In this document: positions 46,073 through 55,100 of the stretch, piece after piece
Layout of the letters: each line of letters begins with the position of its first letter
Position numbering within the stretch: position 1 is the stretch's first letter
From: Elephas maximus indicus
Lineage: Eukaryota; Chordata; Mammalia; Proboscidea; Elephantidae
Direction of reading: 5' to 3'
Length of the DNA stretch: 64,000 bases
NCBI RefSeq assembly: GCF_024166365.1
Contig: NC_064830.1
Location: forward strand, 91,938,968-92,002,967
Notes under the pieces: generated by a model
The model's input: the letters and a program-made list of their open reading frames with translations, nothing else
What the model was told of the DNA's origin: nothing
The model's database searches: none
Position numbers and translations under genes: made by a program

Positions 46073-48129
46073 ATGAAGCTCGGAGGTGGCGTCCCCACGG
46101 CGACCCCAGAGTCCAAGTCCGCCGACGTGCCCCTCGGCCCGCCGCTGCCCTGGCCCTGCCCGGCTGACGTGCGGCTCTGCGGCCACCTTAGGAAGCAGAA
46201 GTCCCATCGCCGCCGCTTCTTCGTGCTCCGCGTCGACCCGCCGCGCCTCGAGTGTTACGGGAGCGAGCAGAAGTTCCGCGCCAGCTGCGGCAAGTCAGCG
46301 CGGCCCAAGCTCAGCGTGAGCTTGGAGGGCGCGTGCACCATCAGCAAGCGCGCGGACGTGCGCCAGCGCCACCTGATCTTCCTCTACACGCGCGACAGCA
46401 GCCTGGGCGTGGCAGCGGCCAGCGAGGCGGAGCAGCAGGCGTGGTACACCGCCCTGCTCGAGGTGCGCGCCGCCACCGCCGCCGCCGGTGAGGCCCGAGC
46501 CTGGGCGGGTGGAAAAGGGCTGCCAGGGACGGGAGGGAGCATTTGGGTTCACGTGGATTTGTTGCACCCGTGGCCTGCCCCCTCCCCCGAGTTAACAAAT
46601 CAAGTTCAGACATTGAGAGTTTACACGTTTTCAGTTCTCGGGACACTCGTTAAAACTCAGTTCTCGGGACACTCGTTAAAACTCATTGCCGTCGAGTCGA
46701 TTCCGACTCATAGTGACCCTATAGGGACACCAAACCAAACCCACTGCCGTTGAGTCGATTCTGACTCACAGCGACCCTATAGGACAGAGTAGAACTGCCC
46801 CATAGTTTCCACGGAGCGCCTGGCGGATTTGAACTGCCGACCTCTTGTTTAGCAGCTGTAGCACTTAACCGCTTCACCACCAGGGTTTCATTCCCCGGCC
46901 CAGGCACCTCCTCTGACCACCCTGCTGTCTTTCCAGGTCCTAGCTCCTTCGAAGATCCGTTTCAGGACGTCTGGCCCGTGACGCTGCGTCCCAAGGGGCT
47001 GGGGCGGACACGAGGCCTGGGCAGCGGCGGCTACCGCCTATGTCTGGGTTCGGGGACACTGAGCCTGCTGCGGAAGCCCGAGGGCAGAAGCTCCGGGGAC
47101 ATCCAGGCACCTCCGGCCCTGCTCCTGCCCCTGCTCAGCGTGCGCCGCTGCGGCCACGCAGACTCCTTCTTCTTCCTGGAGCTCGGGCGCTCGGCGCCCA
47201 TGGGTCCCGGGGAATTGTGGCTGCAGGCACCCGATGCTGTGGCGGCCCAAAGCATTCATGAGACCGTCCTAGCCTCCATGAAGCGACTCGCGGGCGGTGG
47301 TGCAGGCGGCAGGGTTGACCCAATGCCAAGGGGGCCCCCGACGTGCGCCTCCAGACCCTCTGTTCCCCAACTTTATGAGACCCAGGCCTCCGCGGCCCAA
47401 TCAGGCGGCTTGAGCCGTCGGCGGTGTTTGGGTGAGAGGAGCGAGCAAACCACCCTCAAGACCCTGACCAGGCTGGGGCCGGCAGCCTCGTACCCCCAGG
47501 GGTTGGAGCGGGGCAGAGGCTACATAACCGTGGGAGCCCGGAGTGACTATGAGCCCATGGGGGGCGGCGAAGCCAGCGGCTACGTGGTGATGGCGCCCCC
47601 GCGCAATCACCCGGGCCCTCCGCCTGCCGCCAACGCTGCTCCTCGCCCGCCGCTCTGGGCCTGGGGGGGTACGGAATACGAGCCCATGAGCCGTTTTCCA
47701 CCAGGGTCCTCTTCCTCGACCTCCCTGCCCCGTTCCTACAAGCCCGGGACCGTGGAACCTGGACTTGAGCTCCAGAGCACCCATCATGGCGTCGGAGGCA
47801 GCCTGGGACTGGCGGGCGCTCAGCCCCGCTCGAAGCCGCTGTCCGAGCTCGCCGGGGAGTACGTGCGCATCGGGTACGCGGCCCCCGACTACGTGGCAAT
47901 GGGCACTGCCAGGCCGAAGCCCTCCGACGGCCGCCTCAACTACGTGGACCTCGACCTGGTCCCGCCTCAGGAGGAGGGCGGCGACGCCCCTGCGACCGGC
48001 ACCGACCGCCCGCACAGCTACGCGCGCATTGCGTTCCAGAAGCTCTGGGAAGCGTCGGTGAGGAGGCCCCGCGGCAGCAGGGTCTCGTTTTCCGGGGACA
48101 GGAGGGAAACTGCACAAAGCTACGGGTGA
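46073..48129 (+). CDS. IRS3: IRS3, insulin receptor substrate 3, intact
   Basis: Two coding exons, 46073-46487 and 46937-48129, are joined by GTGAGG...TTTCCAG. The total is 1608 nt (535 aa plus stop); rodent IRS3 is about 495 aa from memory. Residues about 25-137 form a PH domain (CGHLRKQKSHRRRFFVLR start, WYTALLE end). Residues about 143-255 form a PTB domain (VWPVTLRPKGLG, YRLCLGSGTLSLL, ending in the SIHETVLASMKRL helix). The tail carries PI3-kinase p85-type YxxM sites at Y343 (YEPM), Y354 (YVVM), Y386 (YEPM) and Y457 (YVAM), with further candidate phosphotyrosines Y334, Y447, Y474 (YVDL) and Y500. The expected role is as a docking protein phosphorylated by insulin/IGF receptors. Position between AGFG2 and SAP25/LRCH4 is that of mouse Irs3. 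The start ATG has G at -3. The coding region is very GC-rich. Human IRS3 is recalled as a pseudogene; this copy has no internal stop. Confidence 0.93.
46632..46683 (+). repeat. Perfect 26-bp tandem duplication in IRS3 intron
   Basis: Two identical copies, 46632-46657 and 46658-46683, of a unit starting CAGTTCTCGGGACACTCG lie directly before an AfroSINE fragment in the 449-bp IRS3 intron. Identity suggests a recent event. Confidence 0.9.
46684..46893 (-). mobile_element. AfroSINE copy plus an adjoining fragment in IRS3 intron
   Basis: A 44-bp 3'-end fragment (46684-46727) abuts a near-complete reverse-oriented copy (46728-46893). The larger copy ends only 43 bp before the exon 2 acceptor, leaving a short pyrimidine-rich segment for splicing. 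Confidence 0.85.
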
Positions 48130-48765
48130 CCCCGCACTCTCCATGCACTCCCCCTCCCCCCGCCGCTCCCCACCCTCGTCCCTGCGGCGGAGGGGCTCTA
48201 AGGCGTGTGACCTGCAGCTGCCCCTCGAGCCCCTTCCACCTGTGGCGGCTGGAAAATCTTTAGGAAATTTCCGGAGAAATCCAATAAGTTGGATTCTTTT
48301 AAGGGAAAAATTCTAGAACCGCCCCCCTACACCCTTCTGGGCTCTCAGCGGAAGCCCTGCTCCTCTGTTTCCCTGCAGAGTTCGTGCAGCGTCACTAGAG
48401 AGCCTCAGGTCGGCCGTGACCCCTCACCCTGCTGCTGCTGACGAGTCCCTATGGACCTGCCCCCACACACATCTGCAGTGCCTTGTCTTCCGAGCCAAAG
48501 CCTACCCCTACCCAGTGCAAAGAGAGCCCCAGGGCTGAACTCAGGATAAGGATATTCCTCAGGACAAGAGAAGTGATAGCATCAGGTATCTTACCACTAG
48601 TTCTGCCAAAAAAATGACGTGCCACCCTTACTCCCTGGTTTGCCTCTCCCAGTGCCACACGCACCCACACAATCCCCCCTTCCTCCCGGGCCTGGCAGGG
48701 CTGATGGGGCCCTCGCTCCCTATACTCTCAGCCTGAGGGACTGCACTGTGGACCTTTCCCTCCGC

Positions 48766-48771
48766 ATTAAA
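48766..48771 (+). other. IRS3: Candidate IRS3 poly(A) signal ATTAAA
   Basis: ATTAAA lies about 640 nt after the IRS3 stop and before the convergent SAP25 3' end. It is the only good hexamer seen on this strand in the interval, and usage is unproven. Confidence 0.4.
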
Positions 48772-48964
48772 GGTAACTTGCTTGGTTAGCCTGAAAGGGT
48801 AGAGACCCAGGGATTATCCCGCCCCACTACAGGGGATGGCGAGCAAATAACCAGAGTTTGGGGGAAGGCCAGCCAATGCTGTGGTGAAGGAAGAGACCCC
48901 ATCCCTGCCTCCAAGCCCCACTCTGCCACCAGACACAGGGAGCCCCTTTGCAAACCAACACTGC

Positions 48965-48970
48965 TTTATT
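48965..48970 (-). other. SAP25: SAP25 poly(A) signal AATAAA
   Basis: The + strand reads TTTATT, i.e. AATAAA on the SAP25 strand, 52 nt beyond the SAP25 stop. The short 3' UTR and convergent IRS3 end make this a compact tail-to-tail arrangement. Confidence 0.75.
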
Positions 48971-49021
48971 GTCGACAGAACTTTCCAGAAAGGGGGGGAG
49001 CACACTCTGCCCCCAAAGTGG

Positions 49022-49910
49022 CTATGGTGAATGGGTGTCTGGGGTCCGTGGGAGAGATGGGTCTGGGACGTGAGGACAGCTGGGGCCACCAGTGGAGTCT
49101 GGGTCACCAGAGACGAGATCTGAGGAGTCAGCACCAGGTATGGGGGGCACCGAGGAGCTGGGTCTCGGCTCCCCCTGGCTCATCTGCAGGAGGCCAGTGA
49201 GGGCAATCAGCTCAGATCGGCTGAGCCAGGCGGTGGAGCGGCCAGCAGATCGGGTGGGGACAACCCAGGTGGACATAATAGGGGGTGGGAGCAGCAGCTG
49301 TAATGAGCTCATCACCTGAAGAGAAAGGAAGGGGCAGTGTCTCCTCCCAGGCCCTGCCCAAAGGCTGGGGCGAGGGCAGGGCAGGAAAAGCACTCACCTG
49401 CTGAGGGGCCTCAGCCAGGTACAGGGGAATACGGTGCCCACTGGGCAGCAGAGGGTCTGAGAGAAAGACATCTTCACAGCACAGCACCGGGAACCCTGGG
49501 GAGGGGAAATGCTGCGGTGGCACCAGAGGCCAGGCTGGGGTTCCCACACCAGAGAGCTCTGCACTGTGGGGACACTCAAGGCGAGCCTGCCTGCCCACTG
49601 GGGCAACCAGGGAAGTACCTGCAACTCCATTCTGATGCCCTGTTGTGGGGGCCAGGGGCCTGAGGCCCCTGCCAGAGGCTGCCTCATACAGTGGCCAGAA
49701 TGACGGATGACACAAAGTCCGGCCTGAGAAGGAGGCGCCTGACCCACTGCTGGCCCCCTGCAGATGGGCAGGAAAGATCACTGGAGCCTCAGCTCTTCGT
49801 GAGGCACCCGTGCTCCACCCTTAGGCCAGAGCCACAGGACAATCCCAACTTACCCACTGCTGTGGTCCTTCAGCCTCATAGTTAGGGTCCCAGGGTGGTA
49901 GTGGGGTCAT
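49022..49910 (-). CDS. SAP25: SAP25, SIN3A-associated protein
   Basis: Minus-strand coding exons: 49910-49854, 49757-49619, 49495-49398, 49315-49022. They total 588 nt (195 aa plus stop); the human short form is about 199 aa from memory. The product begins MTPLPPWDPNYEAE and contains GASFSGRTLCHPSFWPLYEA, CCEDVFLSDPLLPSG and, near the C-terminus, SELIALTGLLQMSQGE, then ends RTPDTHSP. These match SAP25, a SIN3-HDAC corepressor subunit that binds the PAH1 domain of SIN3A. An in-frame ATG at the start of the same exon (49937-49935) would add nine residues (MAWDVAPSR), so the start is uncertain. The 3' UTR is very short: AATAAA at 48970-48965 is 52 nt past the stop. The gene sits tail-to-tail with IRS3 and directly downstream of LRCH4 on the same strand. 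Confidence 0.9.
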
Positions 49911-50393
49911 CCTTGATGGGGCCACATCCCAAGCCATCTGGGGGGAAAGAGGACCTGGGGGGGGGACTTGAAGGGATTAAAACAGGCTCAGGAGTCAATG
50001 AAGGGGTCTTGGAGGGTATTTTAAGGCAAGGCCCTGTACCTACCTGGGGTTCCTGGGGACTGCTCAGCAGCCAGGCCTGGGGGACTGCCGGGTGGCAGCT
50101 GCTTCCTCAGGGTCCAGGAAGGACTTACAGACTGGAGCTGAGGGCTGGGGTGGGATGGGGAGGGCAGAGATTCTCCATTCACAGCCTTCCCCCTACAGGT
50201 CTGAATATTTCCTTGAACCCAGTGGCAGTGCCAAAGGGTGCCTAGTGCCAGGGGGACGGTCCATACCTGCCAGCAACTCCCCCACCCCATCCATTCCTTG
50301 GTACAGACGGCTGAGTGTAAAGCGCAGGGCAAAGGCCTGAGGGCCCCTCCCCGTCAGACGTCCACCTAGACTGCCTCCAGGCTGACCCCTCAC

Positions 50394-50850
50394 CTGTCGT
50401 GCGGGGGCGTCCCCGGCTCCCCTGGGGCCTCCTCCCCAGAGCTCCAGGTCTCGCCCTGGTCACGGCCTGCGGAGGGGTCGCGTTCCTCCTGCGCCGCCTC
50501 CTCTGCCGAGCCCCACCGCCGAGGGGGTTGGGGCAACATGCCGCGTCTGGGGGAGCGCAGGGCAGCACCTCTGGGCCCCGGGCCTCCCTCCCCGCCTCGC
50601 AGCCCTCCTTCGGTGGCCGGGCCGCTCCGCAGCCTCTGCGTCGGAGGCCGAGGTCGGCAGCCCACCTCAGAGGGCCTCGCCGAGACGCCGGCGCCGGCGC
50701 GTTTCCGGGCCACGTGGCCGCGCTCCCGCCGGGACTCGGGCTGCTGCGGGCGCCCTCTGGCGGCGGGGGCGCGCGGCTCCGGCCGCCTGACTCCGCACTC
50801 AGCGCGCTGGAGGTCACAGCGGCGGCGCAGGCGGCCAACTTCCTGGCGAT
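50394..50850 (-). promoter_or_regulatory. SAP25: SAP25 CpG island / probable 5' non-coding exon
   Basis: A very GC- and CpG-rich block ends in a good minus-strand donor (CGACAG then GTGAGG, exon end at 50394). Two more plausible small exons follow towards the coding start: 50337-50267 (donor GTATGG) and 50131-50044 (donor GTAGGT). No frame runs through them into the SAP25 coding exon, so they are better read as 5' UTR exons than as an N-terminal extension. Confidence 0.5.
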
Positions 50851-50924
50851 TTCCTACCCACTTTTCCTTCACAGACACACACACACACACACCTGGAGCT
50901 CAACCAAGAGGTCTTCCGGCTTCT

Positions 50925-50930
50925 TTTATT
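50925..50930 (-). other. LRCH4: LRCH4 poly(A) signal AATAAA
   Basis: TTTATT on the + strand gives AATAAA on the LRCH4 strand, about 1.19 kb after the LRCH4 stop. No nearer canonical hexamer was seen. It lies about 75 bp from the SAP25 CpG island, separated by an (AC)9 run at 50875-50892. Confidence 0.75.
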
Positions 50931-52119
50931 GCGCTTGACACAGACATAACATCCAGCGCCCTGTCTTCCATCCCAGACCCTGGCTACACCCAGAGGTGCA
51001 AGGCCCCGTCCTCCTCAAAGGGCCATGCTTCCAACCCCTCAGGCCGGAGGGGTGCTCAAGAACAGGGCCAGGGCCTCGCACCAGAGTCCTTGTTGGTAGC
51101 AGCAGCGCCCAGACCGCTGTCCATCTTTTCGGTTCCTGGGGCCCGGCACTTTGGGGCCCTGTGCCCCTACCTCACCCCCTAAGACCGTTCCAGCAGTGCA
51201 TGGACGACAGCAGCGATGTAGGGGAGACCCCTTCCCGGGGCCCCCTCCTCTTCCAGGATGTGGTGGGGCTGGCACAGGGACTCCTGGGGGGAGGGGCCCA
51301 GATTAAGTTACCTCTTTTCCCCCTTCCCCAATCAGCTTCCCTACCCTTTGCAGAGGGCAAGGTGTCAGAGACCAAAGTCCCTAAGGGGGCCTGGGCAGAG
51401 CCAACTGAGGGGATGGTCCTTCGGGGTACAGGGAGGCAAAGGACAGGGGCATCCTGGGTGGATACTGTGGGCCCATGGCTTGGGGACAACTGAGAAGCAA
51501 GGAGGCTGCCAGCGGGTAACAAGAGAGACAACACAGGGGGCCAAGGCCTAGGAGGAGGAGAGGCCTGTCATTTCCAGAGGGAGATGCTGGAGTAGGCAGG
51601 ATGGCACATAGAGCCCACGGGGCACGGCCAGGGCTGGGCCTGGCCACAGCAGGAACAGACGCAAACACACAACACACAGAGGCGGCCACGGTCTGTACAA
51701 TTTATACACACAGACAGGGACCCAGCCTGGGCCCCTGCATCCCCTACAAATATAGAGTTCTCTCTACAAAATATAGATAATTTAGCCCCCATAGTAGTAG
51801 GAAGGGGGAAAGGGGAGAGAAAGATTCATGCTCCTGCCAGCCCTCTGGGGGACAGGATAGAGGGGCAGGGAGAGGGCATGAAGGCACCATCAGCAGTGGG
51901 AGGGTGGGGGCATAGAGAGGGGCTATAGGAGGGCGCCAGAGGCTGGGGGCCCAGGGTCTGGGGGCACCAGAGTGGGGCCTCTGAGGTCAGTGTTTGTGAA
52001 GGGAGGGCACACTAGTGTCTTTGGTAGGGACTGAAGGCACCACTGGTGGTGGTGGGGGGTTTCGAGGGAGTCTTATAAATAGAAACAGGGCAAGGGCCAG
52101 GGAGGAGTGACTTCAGGTC
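50931..52119 (-). other. LRCH4: LRCH4 3' UTR
   Basis: About 1.2 kb lies between the LRCH4 stop and the AATAAA at 50930-50925. It is GC-rich without a convincing open frame. Several frames on both strands are open by composition only. Confidence 0.65.
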
Positions 52120-55100
52120 CTAGGAACCCAGGAGCCGAGTGTAGGCGACATAGAGCAGCAGCACGAGGGCCATGTAGAAGAGAAGGAAGCCGCCCAGACC
52201 AGGGGGAGGCCAGAGGGGTGGGGGCGCCCTGTCCCCCACCCACTGCACGGCCTCCAGTGTGGTCCGCAGCCCCTGGGTGGTGCCCTGGAGGAGATCCGAG
52301 GGCGAGCACAGGTCAGCCTGGGAAGGGAGAGTAGGACAGATGGACAAGGACAAAAGACAGACGTCAGCAGCAGCAGCAAGACACTCCTTCCCACCCCCTG
52401 CCCTCACATGCCAGGGCCAGAGCCAAGTCAACATGCAGACATGCAGGGACGGGACATGCAGGGCAGGGCGTGCTGGGGTGCTTGCTTGTGGGGAGCAGAT
52501 ATCCCCTGCAAATGGAACCCTACCATCCATGCCAAGTGCCCAGCTGAGCCCAGGATGCCACCACTCTTTATAGTGGAGACCGCCCCAGGCTCCTGAGAAC
52601 ACACCCCCCCCATACCTCAGGCACCCCCATTTTTCGACAGGCTTCTAAGAAACTCTCCACATTCTTCCGAGACTTGAGGGCACTAAGTTTTGGCTGGGGG
52701 TGGGTAAGAAAAGATGAGATGAGGGTAAGGCAGAGGCCACAGGAGTCCCCTGTCCCATCCCCTACTTCCTCTCCTGGGCCCCAACTGACCACAGCAGGTG
52801 AGGGCACATGAATGAAGGGCACGGAGCGGGGCCGGAGCCGGTTGGCCAGGTGACATAGGATGACCCCGTTGGCCAGAGCTTCCGCCAGGTCCTCAGGCAG
52901 GGGCTGCTGTAGCCGGGACTCAAGAACCTGGGAGGCAGGGAGGAGGGGGCACCAAGATCAGCAGAGACCTTATGCCTGCCCTTTTCCATCCTCAGGGCAG
53001 TACCCAGGTGGGGAAAGAGTTAAGGGAGCCCTGAGTTCTGAGGTCAGGGAACTTGAGAGATGCCATGCTAAGCCCAGCCCCTGCCCACACCGAACCATTT
53101 CCTTACCTGGCGCAGTTGAGCAATTAATTCCTTCTCGTCCAGAACCTGGGGGGAACGCCGAGGTCTCAAGACAGAGTCTGGTGAGGAAGGGCCTAGGAGA
53201 AAAACGGAGGGTATATGGCTGTCTCCACTACTTAGCACTGACTTCAGAGCTGGGTCCCAGTGGTCTGGCACCCATGTATCCTGCCTCTCTGCCTCTGGGA
53301 CTTTTCAACACAAAGGGACAATAGCAAGCTCCCAAGCCAAAAGGGGTGACACAAGCCCAGAGGTTACCACTGGGTTAGTTCTGGGATAGATAGTACCGGG
53401 GTTGGGGTGGAAACGGCAGGGGAGACCCACCTGAGCTGCCCTGAGAGGAGGAGCGGAAGAGGAAGCTGTTTGGTCTCTGAATGGAGCCGAGCGGCCGGTG
53501 TGCAGGCGCTGTGGCTGGGGCCAGAGCCAGAGGACAGGGGCGGGTGAGAGAGACATCCCCTCGGTGTCCCACTCCTCCCACGGGCCACCAGGTCCCAGCC
53601 ACTCCCTTACTTACATATGCCCCCATCCTCCACCTGTCTCACCTGGTCCAGCTCTAGGAAGAGCCTCCTGGGAGATGGGGGCAGGGGCAGGGACAGGGGC
53701 AGGGGCAGGAGTTCCCTGTCCCCCTAGAGCCCCTACTTGGGTAGCAGTGGACTTAGACGTGCTGCTGAGGAGACACAGAAAGGGAATTAGAAGGAAGGGT
53801 CAGGAGGACCGCGTGTAGGGAGGACTCAGGGAGGGTGCTCTGGGAGCAGACATACTTGGAAGTGGGCTGAGTAGATGGGGCAGCAGCGCCTCCCCCAGCA
53901 GCCTTGATGCCCAGCTTCGGAAAACTAGAAAAAGAATATGGAAATATACAGTCAGCAGTGACAAAGCAGGGGGCCACCCCTCCGACGGGCAGAGCAGGCT
54001 GCAGGAGCCATCCAGAGTGGCTCAGCGAAAGGCACGGGCCCTTGGAACACTCATTTCAAAGGCCCAGCCCACCAGGGCCCACTGTCCTGCAATAGCCCCA
54101 ACCCTGATCCTGTGCCCATACTTGTCCTTCCTGGGGGTCCCCCACACTCCACTCTGCTGCTGCTGCTGCTGCTGCTGGCGCCGCTCACGCTCCTGCCACA
54201 ACTGCAAGGTGTCTGGGCGCCGCCGTTCCTCCCCTGCCGGCTCCTCCCGCCTGAGGGGCAAAGACAGGCCCACAGAGGTAAACCCAACTGGGGTCAGGGG
54301 AAGAGAGAGGGGTTCAAAGTTGGGAGCAAGGGGAGGACGTGGCTCTGGGATACCTGCTGCTTGGTGCCCTCTCCCCATCCCCTGCCACAGGGCTTAATTC
54401 TGGTGGCCGCTGCTCCTGAAGAAAGAACAGCGGAGGAGTTGAGGGAGTGTCTGCCCCCAAGCCTCCACTGTCTCCCTCTAGCTCTCCCCTCTCGTGGCTG
54501 AAGAGGGACATGGGCTAGACCCTCACCTCTGCAGCACCCCGATCTTCGTCCTCCCCAGGCACGTGGCTGTCAATGAAGTCAATCTGCTCAGGGTCTCCGT
54601 CAGCTAGAGAGGCCAAGGGCATATCAGCAAGCATAGGAGGCCTTCAGCCCTTGCTCATCCCCCTGGCTCACTGGCCCCTGACTCTACTACTCACCAAGGC
54701 TATCCTCCCTCCGTTCCCTGGGCCCCCGAGGCTCCCGGGCCAGCTCTGAGATCCGGAATGACAACTCTGAAAATTCATCTGTTGACTGTAAAGGCAGAGA
54801 TGTAGAGATGGGAGACGGGCCCCTCCGCAGTGCTGGGGGCCCACAGGGGTTCAGGGTCTATGAACTGCTACATGGGACCAGCCCTCCCACGGGATACTTG
54901 GAAGAGGGAAGGAAGAGGACAGCTCCAGCCACCATCCCTCACTCTAAGATTTGGAGCTGCCAGGCAAAGGGTTCTGGGCTCAGAAGTTCTTTCTTACAGC
55001 TGAGACCCCAAGCTCCCTTGGAAAGGAATGCCTTACCTCATTTCCAGACCACCTCTTGCTGCCACTGTCAACACTGTGGAAGCCTGAGTCCAGCCCACCA

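Noticed and set aside
47401-48144. 247-codon open frame antisense to IRS3 exon 2
   Set aside because: GC-rich coding DNA leaves antisense frames open by chance; the sense frame has IRS3 homology and this one resembles nothing known.
50044-50838. An N-terminal protein extension of SAP25 through 50,838-50,394, 50,337-50,267 and 50,131-50,044
   Set aside because: Splice sites are plausible, but every frame of the 50,131-50,044 piece either hits a stop or joins the coding exon in the wrong frame. It is kept only as possible 5' UTR.
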